Assembly (NCBI GenBank): GCA_964343605.1
Contig: CAYFKJ010000005.1
Location: 62,001 to 126,000 of the forward strand
Direction: 5' to 3'
Length of the DNA: 64,000 bases
Origin: CAYFKJ01 sp964343605
Lineage (GTDB): Bacteria > Pseudomonadota > Alphaproteobacteria > UBA2966
The notes beneath the pieces were generated by a model. It saw only the letters and a program-made list of their open reading frames with translations, was not told the origin of the DNA and made no database searches. Numbering within the stretch: the stretch's first letter is position 1; every line of letters begins with the position of its first letter. The translations under genes were made by a program, and so were the position numbers. Positions 34,438 through 42,712 of this stretch are shown here, one piece after another.

Positions 34438-35051
34438 TCCGATAACTCCCTAATCTGCCGGCCGTTGCCGCGCGATATGCCCCTCAGCACCATTTCCGCA
34501 AATCGGTCCGCCAGTTTGTCGACCGAACCCTGCTTCGGGTCGAACCATTCGAGCGTCGCATTCATCGCTCCGAGCAGCATCAAACGGACAACGTTCAAAT
34601 CAGTGCCCGGTGTAAGGGCGCCGTCCCGCTCGGCGTTGCCGAGAATTCGCCGCCAGCAATCCTCGTAATCCGCGCGGGCTTTGAGGTTCGAATTCTGCAC
34701 GGGCTTGGGCAGTTGACCGAAGATGCGCACATTGGCGGAGGTATAATCGCTGTGTTCCAGAAAGGCCTGGAGATGGGCACGGATGGCCGTTCTGATGATG
34801 CGGTCGTGGCCGGCGTCATCGGGCAGAGCCGAAACTGCGGACTCGACGGCCTGCTGCACCATCTCGATGCCGATGTTGAGAACCTCCGAGACGATCTCGT
34901 CCTTGGAACTGAAATGGTAGTAAAGGCTGCCGCCCTTCATTTTTTCCGCCGCCGCGATGCTGCGCAGCGAGACCGCGGCATAGCCCTTTTGCCGGAATTG
35001 ACGGGCAGCGGCATCCAATATGCGGGTGCGGGTTTTTTCCGCCTTGGCCAT
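34434..35051 (-). CDS. TetR-family regulator of the acyl-CoA carboxylase operon
   Basis: A 205-residue TetR protein from the ATG at 35051, which follows GGCGAGG; the frame is open a little further. The HTH is TRTRILDAAARQFRQKGYAAVSLRSIAAAEKMKGGSLYYHF (two blocks, residues 7-48). The ligand-binding helices then follow, presumably recognising an acyl-CoA. It is the first gene of the carboxylase operon, overlapping the beta-subunit gene by 4 bases. A 16-bp inverted repeat lies 26 bases upstream of its start. It probably represses the whole operon, comparable to AtuR- or PsrA-type regulators. Confidence 0.9.
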   Translation of the reverse strand: MAKAEKTRTRILDAAARQFRQKGYAAVSLRSIAAAEKMKGGSLYYHFSSKDEIVSEVLNIGIEMVQQAVESAVSALPDDAGHDRIIRTAIRAHLQAFLEHSDYTSANVRIFGQLPKPVQNSNLKARADYEDCWRRILGNAERDGALTPGTDLNVVRLMLLGAMNATLEWFDPKQGSVDKLADRFAEMVLRGISRGNGRQIRELSE

Positions 35052-35076
35052 ATCCGCCTCGCCTTCACTGAAAAAA

Positions 35077-35092
35077 TCTAACAAACGTTAGA
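35077..35092. promoter_or_regulatory. Inverted repeat, candidate TetR-family operator
   Basis: TCTAAC-AAAC-GTTAGA is a perfect 6+6 inverted repeat with a 4-base centre. It is located just upstream of the TetR gene, in the leader of the carboxylase operon. Confidence 0.55.
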
Positions 35093-35166
35093 CATTTTTT
35101 ACGGTTGAAGCAAGTAGGTAATCCTAAGCATCGTAACGTTGTCGTATCGGAAGGGTGATCTGCCGG

Positions 35167-36174
35167 TCAGGCGCCGACCAATTTGAACGCGCTTTTTCCG
35201 GCGCGTTTCACCTTGTACATCGCGCCGTCCGACTGCTTTACCGGTTCGTTGGGTGTTTCGCCGTGGTCGGGATAAATGGCGATGCCGATGCTGGCGCCAA
35301 GGGAGGCCTGGGCGCGATCCAACTGAAGGGGATTGGCGACGATATCGACGATTTTGCGCGCCACAATTTCCGCGTCGCTGTTGTCGTGGATGTTGGGCAG
35401 GACGATCAGGAATTCGTCCCCGCCGAGCCGGGCAACGGTATCGACTTCACGAATGACCTTGGCGATTCTGCCGGCGATCTGCCGCAACGCCTGGTCTCCA
35501 GCGTCGTGACCAAAGGTGTCGTTGATTTCCTTGAATCCGTCGAGATCGACAAACATGACGGCCACTTTGCATTTATTGCGCCGCGCCATGGCCATGGCAT
35601 TGTCGATCCGATCGATCGCCAAACTTCGCCGGGGCAGTCCGGTCAACGTGTCGTGAGTGGCGAAGTGTTCGAGCTCGCGCTCGATTTCCCGGCGCTTTTC
35701 GACCTCCTTCTCAAGCTCGGCCGTTCGCTGCTCCAGTTCCTCCTTGGTGTTCATGAGACGGGTCAGGTCGTTGTGCGCGCCCAGCAGGCGGAGCGGTTTG
35801 CCTTCCGCGACCCGAATGGCGATGCCGCGGCAGCGAACCCAGACGGTGGAGCCGTCTTTATGGCGATAGCGGACGATCTGATCGTAGGGATGGTCGGAAT
35901 CGCGGCAATGTTCGTGAAAATTGTGAAGCGCCGTTTCGAGGTCGTCGGGATTGATGAGATCCTGCCATTCCGACGCCAGATGTGCCTTTTCAGAAGGATC
36001 CTGTCCCAGCAGCTCCCAGAACCCCGTACTCATCCACTCGTTTTCGGGATTCTCCAGATCCCAGTACCAAATCCCATCAAGCGAGCCGCGCTGCAGAAAA
36101 TCAAAAATCTGCGGATCGGTTCGAACGAGCTCGTAAAGCTCTTGTTTGAGATAGTGGGTATCGTCTTCCGCCAT
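35167..36174 (-). CDS. PAS-GGDEF diguanylate cyclase
   Basis: A 335-residue cytoplasmic protein with no membrane helix. The PAS_3 domain (about 28-125) reads LDGIWYWDLENPENEWMS then WVRCRGIAIR. A short coiled coil (TRLMNTKEELEQRTAELEKEVEKRREIERELEH region, about 138-170) leads to a GGDEF domain (about 172-335) with an intact RLGGDEFLIVL site. An inhibitory I-site RxxD (REVD) sits five residues before the GGDEF motif, so it should make cyclic di-GMP and be product-inhibited. No EAL domain is present. The sensed signal is unknown. Confidence 0.92.
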   Translation of the reverse strand: MAEDDTHYLKQELYELVRTDPQIFDFLQRGSLDGIWYWDLENPENEWMSTGFWELLGQDPSEKAHLASEWQDLINPDDLETALHNFHEHCRDSDHPYDQIVRYRHKDGSTVWVRCRGIAIRVAEGKPLRLLGAHNDLTRLMNTKEELEQRTAELEKEVEKRREIERELEHFATHDTLTGLPRRSLAIDRIDNAMAMARRNKCKVAVMFVDLDGFKEINDTFGHDAGDQALRQIAGRIAKVIREVDTVARLGGDEFLIVLPNIHDNSDAEIVARKIVDIVANPLQLDRAQASLGASIGIAIYPDHGETPNEPVKQSDGAMYKVKRAGKSAFKLVGA

Positions 36175-36435
36175 GAATTTGCACTTTCAAGCATCAGGGG
36201 GGCTGAAGAAGCCGCATCCATTGGGAATTAATGCCTCTATCGGTCAAAATCTCAGCAATATCAATAGGGAATTCGACAATTCGGTCAAATTGTAGCTCAG
36301 AGATGTTCTGTTTTGCGCTCGTACAAGCTAGGGCGGCGGCGGTGAAGAATTTTGCTTGGAATCCGGGAGCCCGGGTGCCGGAAAATCCAGATTTTCCTTG
36401 ATCACGATGGCGGCACAGCACCGGCCGGACTCCGA

Positions 36436-39400
36436 TTATCGGCCGCCGGTTCTTGCCTGCCTCGCGTTTTCCAGATCATCCAGCATCACGCGCGCTTCGG
36501 CGACGAGGTCGGTGATGCGGTCGAACTCACCGCCCGTGTATGCCTTGTCGATGGTGAGGAAAATCCTGTCCAATTCGTTGAATTGAAACATGCCGGCACG
36601 CCCGCGGGCGGTATGGAGGATGTCCGGGAACTGGTCGAATTCCTTGGCGTTGGCTGCCGCCGACAAATCCCTGATGCTTTCGTGCGTCGCTTCGAAAAAC
36701 AAAGGCAGCAGGTGATCGATTTCGTTCCCTGGTTCGTCGCCTATGTCCGAATCGGCCAGGACCTTCGGCTTGCCCAGCACTTCCAGCAGCGCTTCCAGTA
36801 GCGCCTTCTTTCGAACGGGCTTGGCGAGAAACATGTTGCTGCCGGCCTCAAGCGCGGATTCACGATCCTCCTCGAAGGCATTTGCAGACTGGACGATGAT
36901 GGGAACGGGCTCCCACGACCGCTCGGTTTCGGTTCGGCGAATTTCCCGAATGGCTTGCGTGCCGTCCAACTCCGGCATGCGCATGTCCATGAGAACGGCG
37001 TCATACGTACCGCCGCCGGCGGAAAACTTGTCAACCGCCTGCCGTCCGTCGACGGCTTCTTCGATTTCGCATTCGAAAGCGCGCAGATACTCGGTGATCA
37101 CCAGCCGGCCGAGTTCGGAATCGTCGGCGATCAATATCCTGGCTCCCTGAAGGCGGATCGGGCTGGCAGTTATTCGGGCCACGCCGGCCGGGGCCGACTC
37201 GACCGCCGGCAGCCTCAAGCGGAAATCGAAAATCGAACCATGTCCCAAATCACTGACCACCGATATTTCACCGCCCAGGCGTTCGACCAATTGCTTGGTG
37301 ATGGCGAGGCCAAGACCGGAACCGGCGATATCGCTGCCCATCTGACCATCCGCCTGGGTGAAGGGTTCGAATATTTGGCCCAATTTGTCCCTGGGAATGC
37401 CGATGCCGCTGTCGCGCACCCGGAAAATATACTCGTCGTTGGGCTGTGACGAACCCGGCCCCTTGTCGATTCCGCCGGACACGCTGACGACGATTTCACC
37501 GCTTTCCGTGAACTTGACCGCATTGCCGATCAAATTGGCAAGGATCTGTCGGAGCGTTTGGGCGTCACCCAGTCGATACTGGCCGGTCGGTATGTTGATT
37601 TCGGTGCGCAGGACGATGTTTTTGGCCTGGGCTTGCGCCTCGAACATCTCGGTTACGTCCCGCAGCGTTTCCTCGATACGGAATTTGACCGCCGCCGCGT
37701 CCTGGCCCTGAAGGTCGATCTTCGAGAGGTCGAGAATGTTGTTCAGTAGATCCGACATGTGCCGGCTGGCGCGCATGAGATGGCTGACGAAGCCCCGTGC
37801 CTTGGCCGGCAGGTCCACTTCGTCCAACAGTTCGATCAGGCCCAGAACGCCGTTCATCGGTGTCCTGATCTCATGGCTCATGACGGCCAGGAACTCTGAC
37901 TTCGCCCGCGTCGCCGCCTCTGCGGTTTCCTTGGCTTTCTGCAAGGCCGCCTCAGCCTCGCGCCTGCGCGTGACGTCGGTGACGGTGATGCACAAGGCCT
38001 TCGAATCACCGTAAAGAAGGCTGCTGGCGCTCACGTGAAGCGCCGCCGGCACCTTGGACGTGTCCGTCGCATCGATTTCGATTTCCGCGATGCCGTCGTT
38101 CCTGAACAATTCGGCGTGGCCTTCATAGAAGTCTTTCAATTGCGGCCAAAACGACAGTTGCAGCAGGCGTCCCTCGACCAGCCAGTTCGCGGCGCTGATC
38201 GTCGCCCGCTTGCTGGCGAACATGACTTCGCCGTCTTCGGGATCGACCAGGTATATCGGCACCGGCGCGCTGTCGAATACCTGCTTCAGCCGGCTTTCGC
38301 GATCATAGGACCTCGAAATACGCACCCCGGCGACCAGACCGAGTATCAGGACCACGGCCATCATGCCGACGGGGGTCAGGTCTCCCGTGTAGATGAAGTG
38401 CATGTAATGCAGGGAATCGTTCAATGCGGTCGCCAGAGCCAGGCCGATGCTCAAGGCCACCAGGCCGGCACCCGTGAGGTTCCGCAGCTTTGCCCTAAGG
38501 GCGAGGAAGAATGCGAACACCAAGCCGCCCAGCCCGGTGATGATGCCGTAGTCCCGTAAGGAGGTGAACCACAAGGGGTGCGCGTACAGGGTGAAGATGC
38601 AGCAGGCCACGCCGAGAACCGCGATGATGCGTGGCGGCCATTTCCACGATGCCGTGGGGAACAAATTGTGCACGAAGGCGATGTAAAGCGGCCCCATGAG
38701 GAAAAGGCCGATGTACTCCGATCTGGTCGACCAGAGCGCGGGCGCGTCGGGCCAAAGGAAGTACTGCAGTTTGGCCGTGGTGATGAAGCGCAGGCCGAGA
38801 ACGATGGCCAGTCCCCCGATGGCCGCCATATACCCTTCGCGGCCCATGATCAGGGTTACGCCCAGCGCGATCAGGCCGATCATCAGCAGTGCGCCGGACA
38901 CCCCCCACCGCGCCATGGCGGAGGCGATCCGGTCGGCCTTGAGGTCGCTCGCGGTGCCGACGACGATGGGATGCCGGGCGCCGCCCTCCATATGGTAGTG
39001 GTTAGAAATATGGAGGACGAGGTCGATCGTGTGGCCGTCGTTCGGCAGATCGACGACCAAAGGCTGCGAGCGCGCCGTTTCCTCGTCGGCGTTACGTCCG
39101 ACCGTGCCGCTGCCGCCGATCAATTTGCCGTTTGCGAACACTGCCAGCGCCATATTCTGTTCCGGAATCCGCAGGGCCAACGGCGTTTTGATGTCGGGCG
39201 CCACAAACCGCAGGTGATAGGTTGCGAAGCCCTCGGCCCTCAGCAATTCCTCGCCGACAACCAGGCCGTTCCACATGCGCAACCGGTGAAGAACGTGATC
39301 GGGCTCGGGTATGGGTGCGGATACGAACTCGCTCGCCGGGATGAAGCGGCGCCAATAGAAATTCCAGGAGCCGTCGAGCGTTACGCGGCCCCCCGATTCC

Positions 39401-39543
39401 AGTTCGGAATTAGTGAGATCCGTCGATTTGGACAGGGCATGGTCGGCGTTGGCCGCCGGGACCGCAAACGAGATCATCACCAGGAAAAGCGCGGCGAATA
39501 AGGCTGGCGTTGTGCGATTGCGCTGTCGGGATTTCCAGGTCAT
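36436..39543 (-). CDS. Hybrid sensor histidine kinase: 7TMR-DISM sensor, PAS, HisKA, HATPase, receiver, HPt
   Basis: A 1035-residue membrane kinase. A signal/first helix at about 12-33 is followed by a periplasmic beta-rich DISMED-type domain (about 40-205), then seven hydrophobic helices (about 210-420) and a PAS-like region (about 425-530). The HisKA has the phospho-His in MSHEIRTPMNG (about residue 556). HATPase motifs include IGNAVKFTESGEI and DIAGSGLGLAITKQL. The receiver has its Asp in AVLMDMRMPELDG (about 853), and a C-terminal HPt-like segment has His in ILHTARGRAGMFQF (about 976). The extracellular domain may bind a carbohydrate-like ligand. A LuxR-type regulator gene starts 174 bases away, divergently, and is a plausible partner. 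Confidence 0.9.
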   Translation of the reverse strand: MTWKSRQRNRTTPALFAALFLVMISFAVPAANADHALSKSTDLTNSELESGGRVTLDGSWNFYWRRFIPASEFVSAPIPEPDHVLHRLRMWNGLVVGEELLRAEGFATYHLRFVAPDIKTPLALRIPEQNMALAVFANGKLIGGSGTVGRNADEETARSQPLVVDLPNDGHTIDLVLHISNHYHMEGGARHPIVVGTASDLKADRIASAMARWGVSGALLMIGLIALGVTLIMGREGYMAAIGGLAIVLGLRFITTAKLQYFLWPDAPALWSTRSEYIGLFLMGPLYIAFVHNLFPTASWKWPPRIIAVLGVACCIFTLYAHPLWFTSLRDYGIITGLGGLVFAFFLALRAKLRNLTGAGLVALSIGLALATALNDSLHYMHFIYTGDLTPVGMMAVVLILGLVAGVRISRSYDRESRLKQVFDSAPVPIYLVDPEDGEVMFASKRATISAANWLVEGRLLQLSFWPQLKDFYEGHAELFRNDGIAEIEIDATDTSKVPAALHVSASSLLYGDSKALCITVTDVTRRREAEAALQKAKETAEAATRAKSEFLAVMSHEIRTPMNGVLGLIELLDEVDLPAKARGFVSHLMRASRHMSDLLNNILDLSKIDLQGQDAAAVKFRIEETLRDVTEMFEAQAQAKNIVLRTEINIPTGQYRLGDAQTLRQILANLIGNAVKFTESGEIVVSVSGGIDKGPGSSQPNDEYIFRVRDSGIGIPRDKLGQIFEPFTQADGQMGSDIAGSGLGLAITKQLVERLGGEISVVSDLGHGSIFDFRLRLPAVESAPAGVARITASPIRLQGARILIADDSELGRLVITEYLRAFECEIEEAVDGRQAVDKFSAGGGTYDAVLMDMRMPELDGTQAIREIRRTETERSWEPVPIIVQSANAFEEDRESALEAGSNMFLAKPVRKKALLEALLEVLGKPKVLADSDIGDEPGNEIDHLLPLFFEATHESIRDLSAAANAKEFDQFPDILHTARGRAGMFQFNELDRIFLTIDKAYTGGEFDRITDLVAEARVMLDDLENARQARTGGR

Positions 39544-39717
39544 GAGGTTTTCATGTCGTGAAGAAGGACTTCAGCTATCCCATTCGAATAGCGGCCTTGC
39601 CCCTGATGTCGTCCGGAATCGCTTGCAAGCTTGCAGTTTATGGGCAATTAAACATACGCGTCCATAAGGTGAATGCCTGATGGCGCGAACCGCAGCTTAT
39701 GTAGCCGATGACGGGTG

Positions 39718-40368
39718 ATGACTGCCGATATTCGCATCCTGATTGCCGAAGACCAGGCTTTGCAGCGCGAGGGCTATCGCGCGTTGCTCACCAGCGTTGC
39801 CGGTTTCGACGTCCTGGACGTGGAGGTAGCCGATGGTGAGGCGGCGGTGCGGGAGGTGACAGCGCATGAACCGGACATCGTGTTGATGGATCTCGGCATG
39901 CCCGGTCTTAACGGCATCGAAGCAACCCGGGAGATCAAGCGCCGGGCCCTGCACACCCGGGTTTTGGTTCTCACGGCCACGGAAGCGGAATACTACCTGA
40001 CGCTCTGTCGGGACGCCGGCGCCAGCGGCTATGTGCGCAAATCCGCAACGCGGGACGAACTGGTGCGGGCGATCAGAGCCGTTGTGCGCGGCGCGGAGTA
40101 TTTCGACGAACCGGCGGCGGAACCCACCGCGGGCATCACCGTTACCCCCGATCACATGGGGGCGGAGGCGCTTGATCTCCTGACCCGGCGTGAAACGCAA
40201 ATACTCAAGTTCATTGCCGCCGGGCACAAGAATCGCGAGATCGCGGAAATGCTGGATATCAGCATCAAAACCGTTGAAACCCACCGCCTCAATTTAATGA
40301 AGAAACTGGAACTTCACAGCGCCGCCGATGTGACGGCGTTTGCCCATCGTCACGGCATGACCAGCTAG
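39718..40368 (+). CDS. NarL/LuxR-type response regulator
   Basis: A 216-residue regulator. The receiver domain (about 1-120) has the acidic pair in IRILIAEDQAL, the phospho-acceptor Asp in PDIVLMDLGMPGLNG, the Thr in VLVLTATEAE and the Lys in GYVRKSATRDE. The C-terminal LuxR HTH (about 150-215) reads LTRRETQILKFIAAGHKNREIAEMLDISIKTVETHR. A GTG directly before the ATG is a possible start. It is divergent from the 7TMR hybrid kinase, its probable phosphate donor. Confidence 0.92.
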   Translation: MTADIRILIAEDQALQREGYRALLTSVAGFDVLDVEVADGEAAVREVTAHEPDIVLMDLGMPGLNGIEATREIKRRALHTRVLVLTATEAEYYLTLCRDAGASGYVRKSATRDELVRAIRAVVRGAEYFDEPAAEPTAGITVTPDHMGAEALDLLTRRETQILKFIAAGHKNREIAEMLDISIKTVETHRLNLMKKLELHSAADVTAFAHRHGMTS

Positions 40369-40675
40369 GTCGGGAATGTCGACGCTGACGTTTGGAATGA
40401 TCACCCCCATAAAATGTGATTTTTGTCGCTTAAATTAGTCCAACTAAGGTCTCCACCTGATTGACCGCAGACCGCAAAGTTCCAAATATGCACCCAGACG
40501 TTGCAATCACTATTTGGGGCGGCCTGACCGCCGGGTGACGAGTGGAAATGGATATGTTGGTCGGATTTACGTGGACTTTTATTGGATTGCTGACGGGCTG
40601 TCTCGCCTATGCCGTCGCTGTCGGATACGGGTTCATCTAGCGCATCGCAGGACCACCGGAACTTCAACGGGGGCT
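40369..40675. other. 307-base region between the response regulator gene and selC
   Basis: Mostly AT-richer than its surroundings. It holds a possible 30-codon membrane peptide (40548-40640), described separately, and a short GGCGG-CCTGA-CCGCC hairpin around 40519-40533. No other feature was recognised. Confidence 0.4.
40548..40640 (+). CDS. Possible 30-residue single-helix membrane peptide
   Basis: ATG at 40548 preceded by GAGTGGAA opens a 30-codon frame ending in TAG at 40638-40640. After MDMLVGFTW the sequence is continuously hydrophobic (TFIGLLTGCLAYAVAVGYGF), as in small stress or regulatory membrane peptides. A frame this short can occur by chance, so support is weak. Confidence 0.3.
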   Translation: MDMLVGFTWTFIGLLTGCLAYAVAVGYGFI

Positions 40676-40771
40676 TGGCGGAAGAGAGTGGGAGTCGAAC
40701 CCACCAGGCACGTCTAACGCCCCTCACCGGATTTGAAGTCCGGGCGCCCCACCGGGGTGCGATTCTCTTCC
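40676..40771 (-). tRNA. selC: Selenocysteine tRNA, tRNA-Sec (anticodon TCA)
   Basis: Read on the minus strand, the 96-nt RNA has an 8-bp acceptor stem GGAAGAGA/TCTCTTCC, G73 and an encoded CCA (40676-40678). The anticodon arm is CCGGA-CTTCAAA-TCCGG with anticodon TCA. A long variable arm of about 20 bases follows, then a 5-bp T-stem GTGGG TTCGACT CCCAC. The 8+5 arrangement, long extra arm and UCA anticodon are diagnostic. The gene lies 3 bases after the selB stop, so it may be co-transcribed with selA-selB. Confidence 0.96.
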
Positions 40772-40774
40772 AAT

Positions 40775-42712
40775 TCAAGCCTTCTGATCCGTCTGGACAG
40801 CAAAAATCTGCTGTGCTGTCGCCAACAGGCGCCGGTGTTCCCCTTCCCGCCGGCTGAAACCGACCTTATCGAAAAATTCGAACAAGTCGATGGTTAGGTT
40901 GCGGCCAATGCCCGTGAGGTCGCGAAAGGCGGTGACCGAGAGCTGATCGTTGTTCTGCGCGCAAAGCCGCTCGGCCAGTTCCGCCAATTCGAGCACGGTC
41001 TCGGGCGGGAAATACCGGTTTGCGGCGACTTTGTGGAGCCAGCCCAGGTGTTCGGCCCGGGCGAGAAAGCGCTCCAGCATCTTCAACTTGATATCCAGCG
41101 CTTCGGCGAGTTCACGAACCCTCGGCGGACGCAATCCGCCTTCCAGAAGGAGCGGCTCCACGGCCGCCCACGTCTCCATATCGGCGGTGGAAGCCGCCGG
41201 CCGGTGATCGGGCATGTGAAGCAACGTGCCCTGCCGCCGGATTATGCCTTCAAGGACCAAATGTGCCGCCGCCGCATGCAGCACCTCGGCGGACGCTTTG
41301 TACGTCATGCGACGGGCCAGTTGCAGTTCCGACGGCCCGAGCGTCTCCGGATTGTCTGCGTGCCACGTGGCAATGCCGTCTGCGATATCATCCCGCATGC
41401 GCCGCCAATGCTCGGGCGTCAGGCCCCAGGTAGCGGTCGATCCTTCAATCCTCGTTACCGGGAGACGCTGCCATAGCTCGGCGCTTTCCACCGCCGTCAG
41501 GTTCCAGGCCCGGCGGAACTGGTCGAGGCTGAGGCCTCCCGGCGATTGTTCGAGTAGGCGCGCGAGGGCCTCCTCCGGGGCCCTCGTTTCCATGCTTTTG
41601 ATCCAGGTAAGGCGCTGCGGTTTGGCCCGGCCTCTTGCCGGCGAAAACGGGTCGATGATTTCCCCGCCGGCAAGGGTTCGGCGCGACGATTGATCGCGCA
41701 ATACGAAGCGGTCTCCCCGCACGGCCGGGACTTCGCGATCCAGTACCAGTTGGACGAGACCGTCCCCGCCGGGCGGAATGGCGCGATCCTCCAGCACGGC
41801 CACCCGGCAGCCGATGTCGGCGGCGCCGAGGTGAAGATGAACCGGCGTCCAATGCTTCAACGATCGGGTTTCGCCTGCCGCAACCTGCAGGCGGGCGTCC
41901 ATGCGGTCCGTCGGGGCATGGGCGTCCGGCGCCACCAGCCAGTCTCCTCGACGGAGATCCGCCTTGCGCAAATCCGGTCCGGCGATGTTTAGGGCGCAGC
42001 GCTGGCCCGCGACACCGGTCTCGCTTTTCCGGTTCTGGGCGTGGATGCCGCGAACCCGGACGCGCGTGCCTTGTGGGGACAGGACCAGATGATCGCCGGT
42101 GTTCACGCGGCCGCTGAAAGCCGAACCCGTTGCCACGACGCCTGCGCCGGTGACGGTGAAAATTCTGTCGACGGCGAGGCGGAAGTTCCCCTTGGACGAG
42201 CGCGCCGCGGTATCGCGCACCGCCGCCTCGAGGTGGGATTTCAAGGCGGCCACGCCTTCCCCGGTGTGGGCGGAAAGGGGGAATATCGGTGCATCCCTGA
42301 GGCCCGTTTCGGCCAATAGGTCGGATACTTCCCGGCCGACCGCCGCCACGCGGGCGCTGTCCGCCCGGTCGATCTTGCTGATGGCGACCGCGCCGCGTTT
42401 GATCGCGAGGAAATCCAGGATCGCCAGATGTTCATGTGTCTGGGGCATGGGCCCGTCGTCGGCCGCGACGACCAGCAGGGCAAAATCGATTCCGGCCACG
42501 CCGGCCAGCATGTTGCGGACAAAGCGTTCGTGACCGGGCACGTCGACGAAGCCCAGCGACATGCCGTCACCGAGATCGCGGTAGGCGAAGCCGAGATCGA
42601 TCGTGAGGCCGCGTTCCTTTTCCTCCGGCAGACGGTCGGTATCGACGCCGGTCAGCGATTTGACCAAGAGCGTCTTGCCGTGATCGACATGTCCCGCCGT
42701 CGCCACGATCAT
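40775..42712 (-). CDS. selB: Selenocysteine-specific elongation factor SelB
   Basis: A 645-residue GTPase beginning MIVATAGHVDHGKTLLVKSLTG (P-loop in AGHVDHGKT). DVPGHERFVRNMLAG (G3) and the G4-like SKIDRAD follow, then two beta-barrel domains. The C-terminal winged-helix repeats (about 380-640; e.g. PRVRELAEALDIKLKMLERFL and FRDLTGIGRNLTIDLFEFFD) bind the SECIS hairpin in mRNA. SelB delivers Sec-tRNA to UGA codons next to a SECIS element. Its ATG follows the selA TAA with no gap. selC is 3 bases downstream. Confidence 0.96.
   Translation of the reverse strand: MIVATAGHVDHGKTLLVKSLTGVDTDRLPEEKERGLTIDLGFAYRDLGDGMSLGFVDVPGHERFVRNMLAGVAGIDFALLVVAADDGPMPQTHEHLAILDFLAIKRGAVAISKIDRADSARVAAVGREVSDLLAETGLRDAPIFPLSAHTGEGVAALKSHLEAAVRDTAARSSKGNFRLAVDRIFTVTGAGVVATGSAFSGRVNTGDHLVLSPQGTRVRVRGIHAQNRKSETGVAGQRCALNIAGPDLRKADLRRGDWLVAPDAHAPTDRMDARLQVAAGETRSLKHWTPVHLHLGAADIGCRVAVLEDRAIPPGGDGLVQLVLDREVPAVRGDRFVLRDQSSRRTLAGGEIIDPFSPARGRAKPQRLTWIKSMETRAPEEALARLLEQSPGGLSLDQFRRAWNLTAVESAELWQRLPVTRIEGSTATWGLTPEHWRRMRDDIADGIATWHADNPETLGPSELQLARRMTYKASAEVLHAAAAHLVLEGIIRRQGTLLHMPDHRPAASTADMETWAAVEPLLLEGGLRPPRVRELAEALDIKLKMLERFLARAEHLGWLHKVAANRYFPPETVLELAELAERLCAQNNDQLSVTAFRDLTGIGRNLTIDLFEFFDKVGFSRREGEHRRLLATAQQIFAVQTDQKA

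Noticed and set aside
36194..36421. 75-residue minus-strand frame between the GGDEF and hybrid kinase genes
   Set aside because: No ribosome site or recognisable family. It could be a remnant but cannot be supported.
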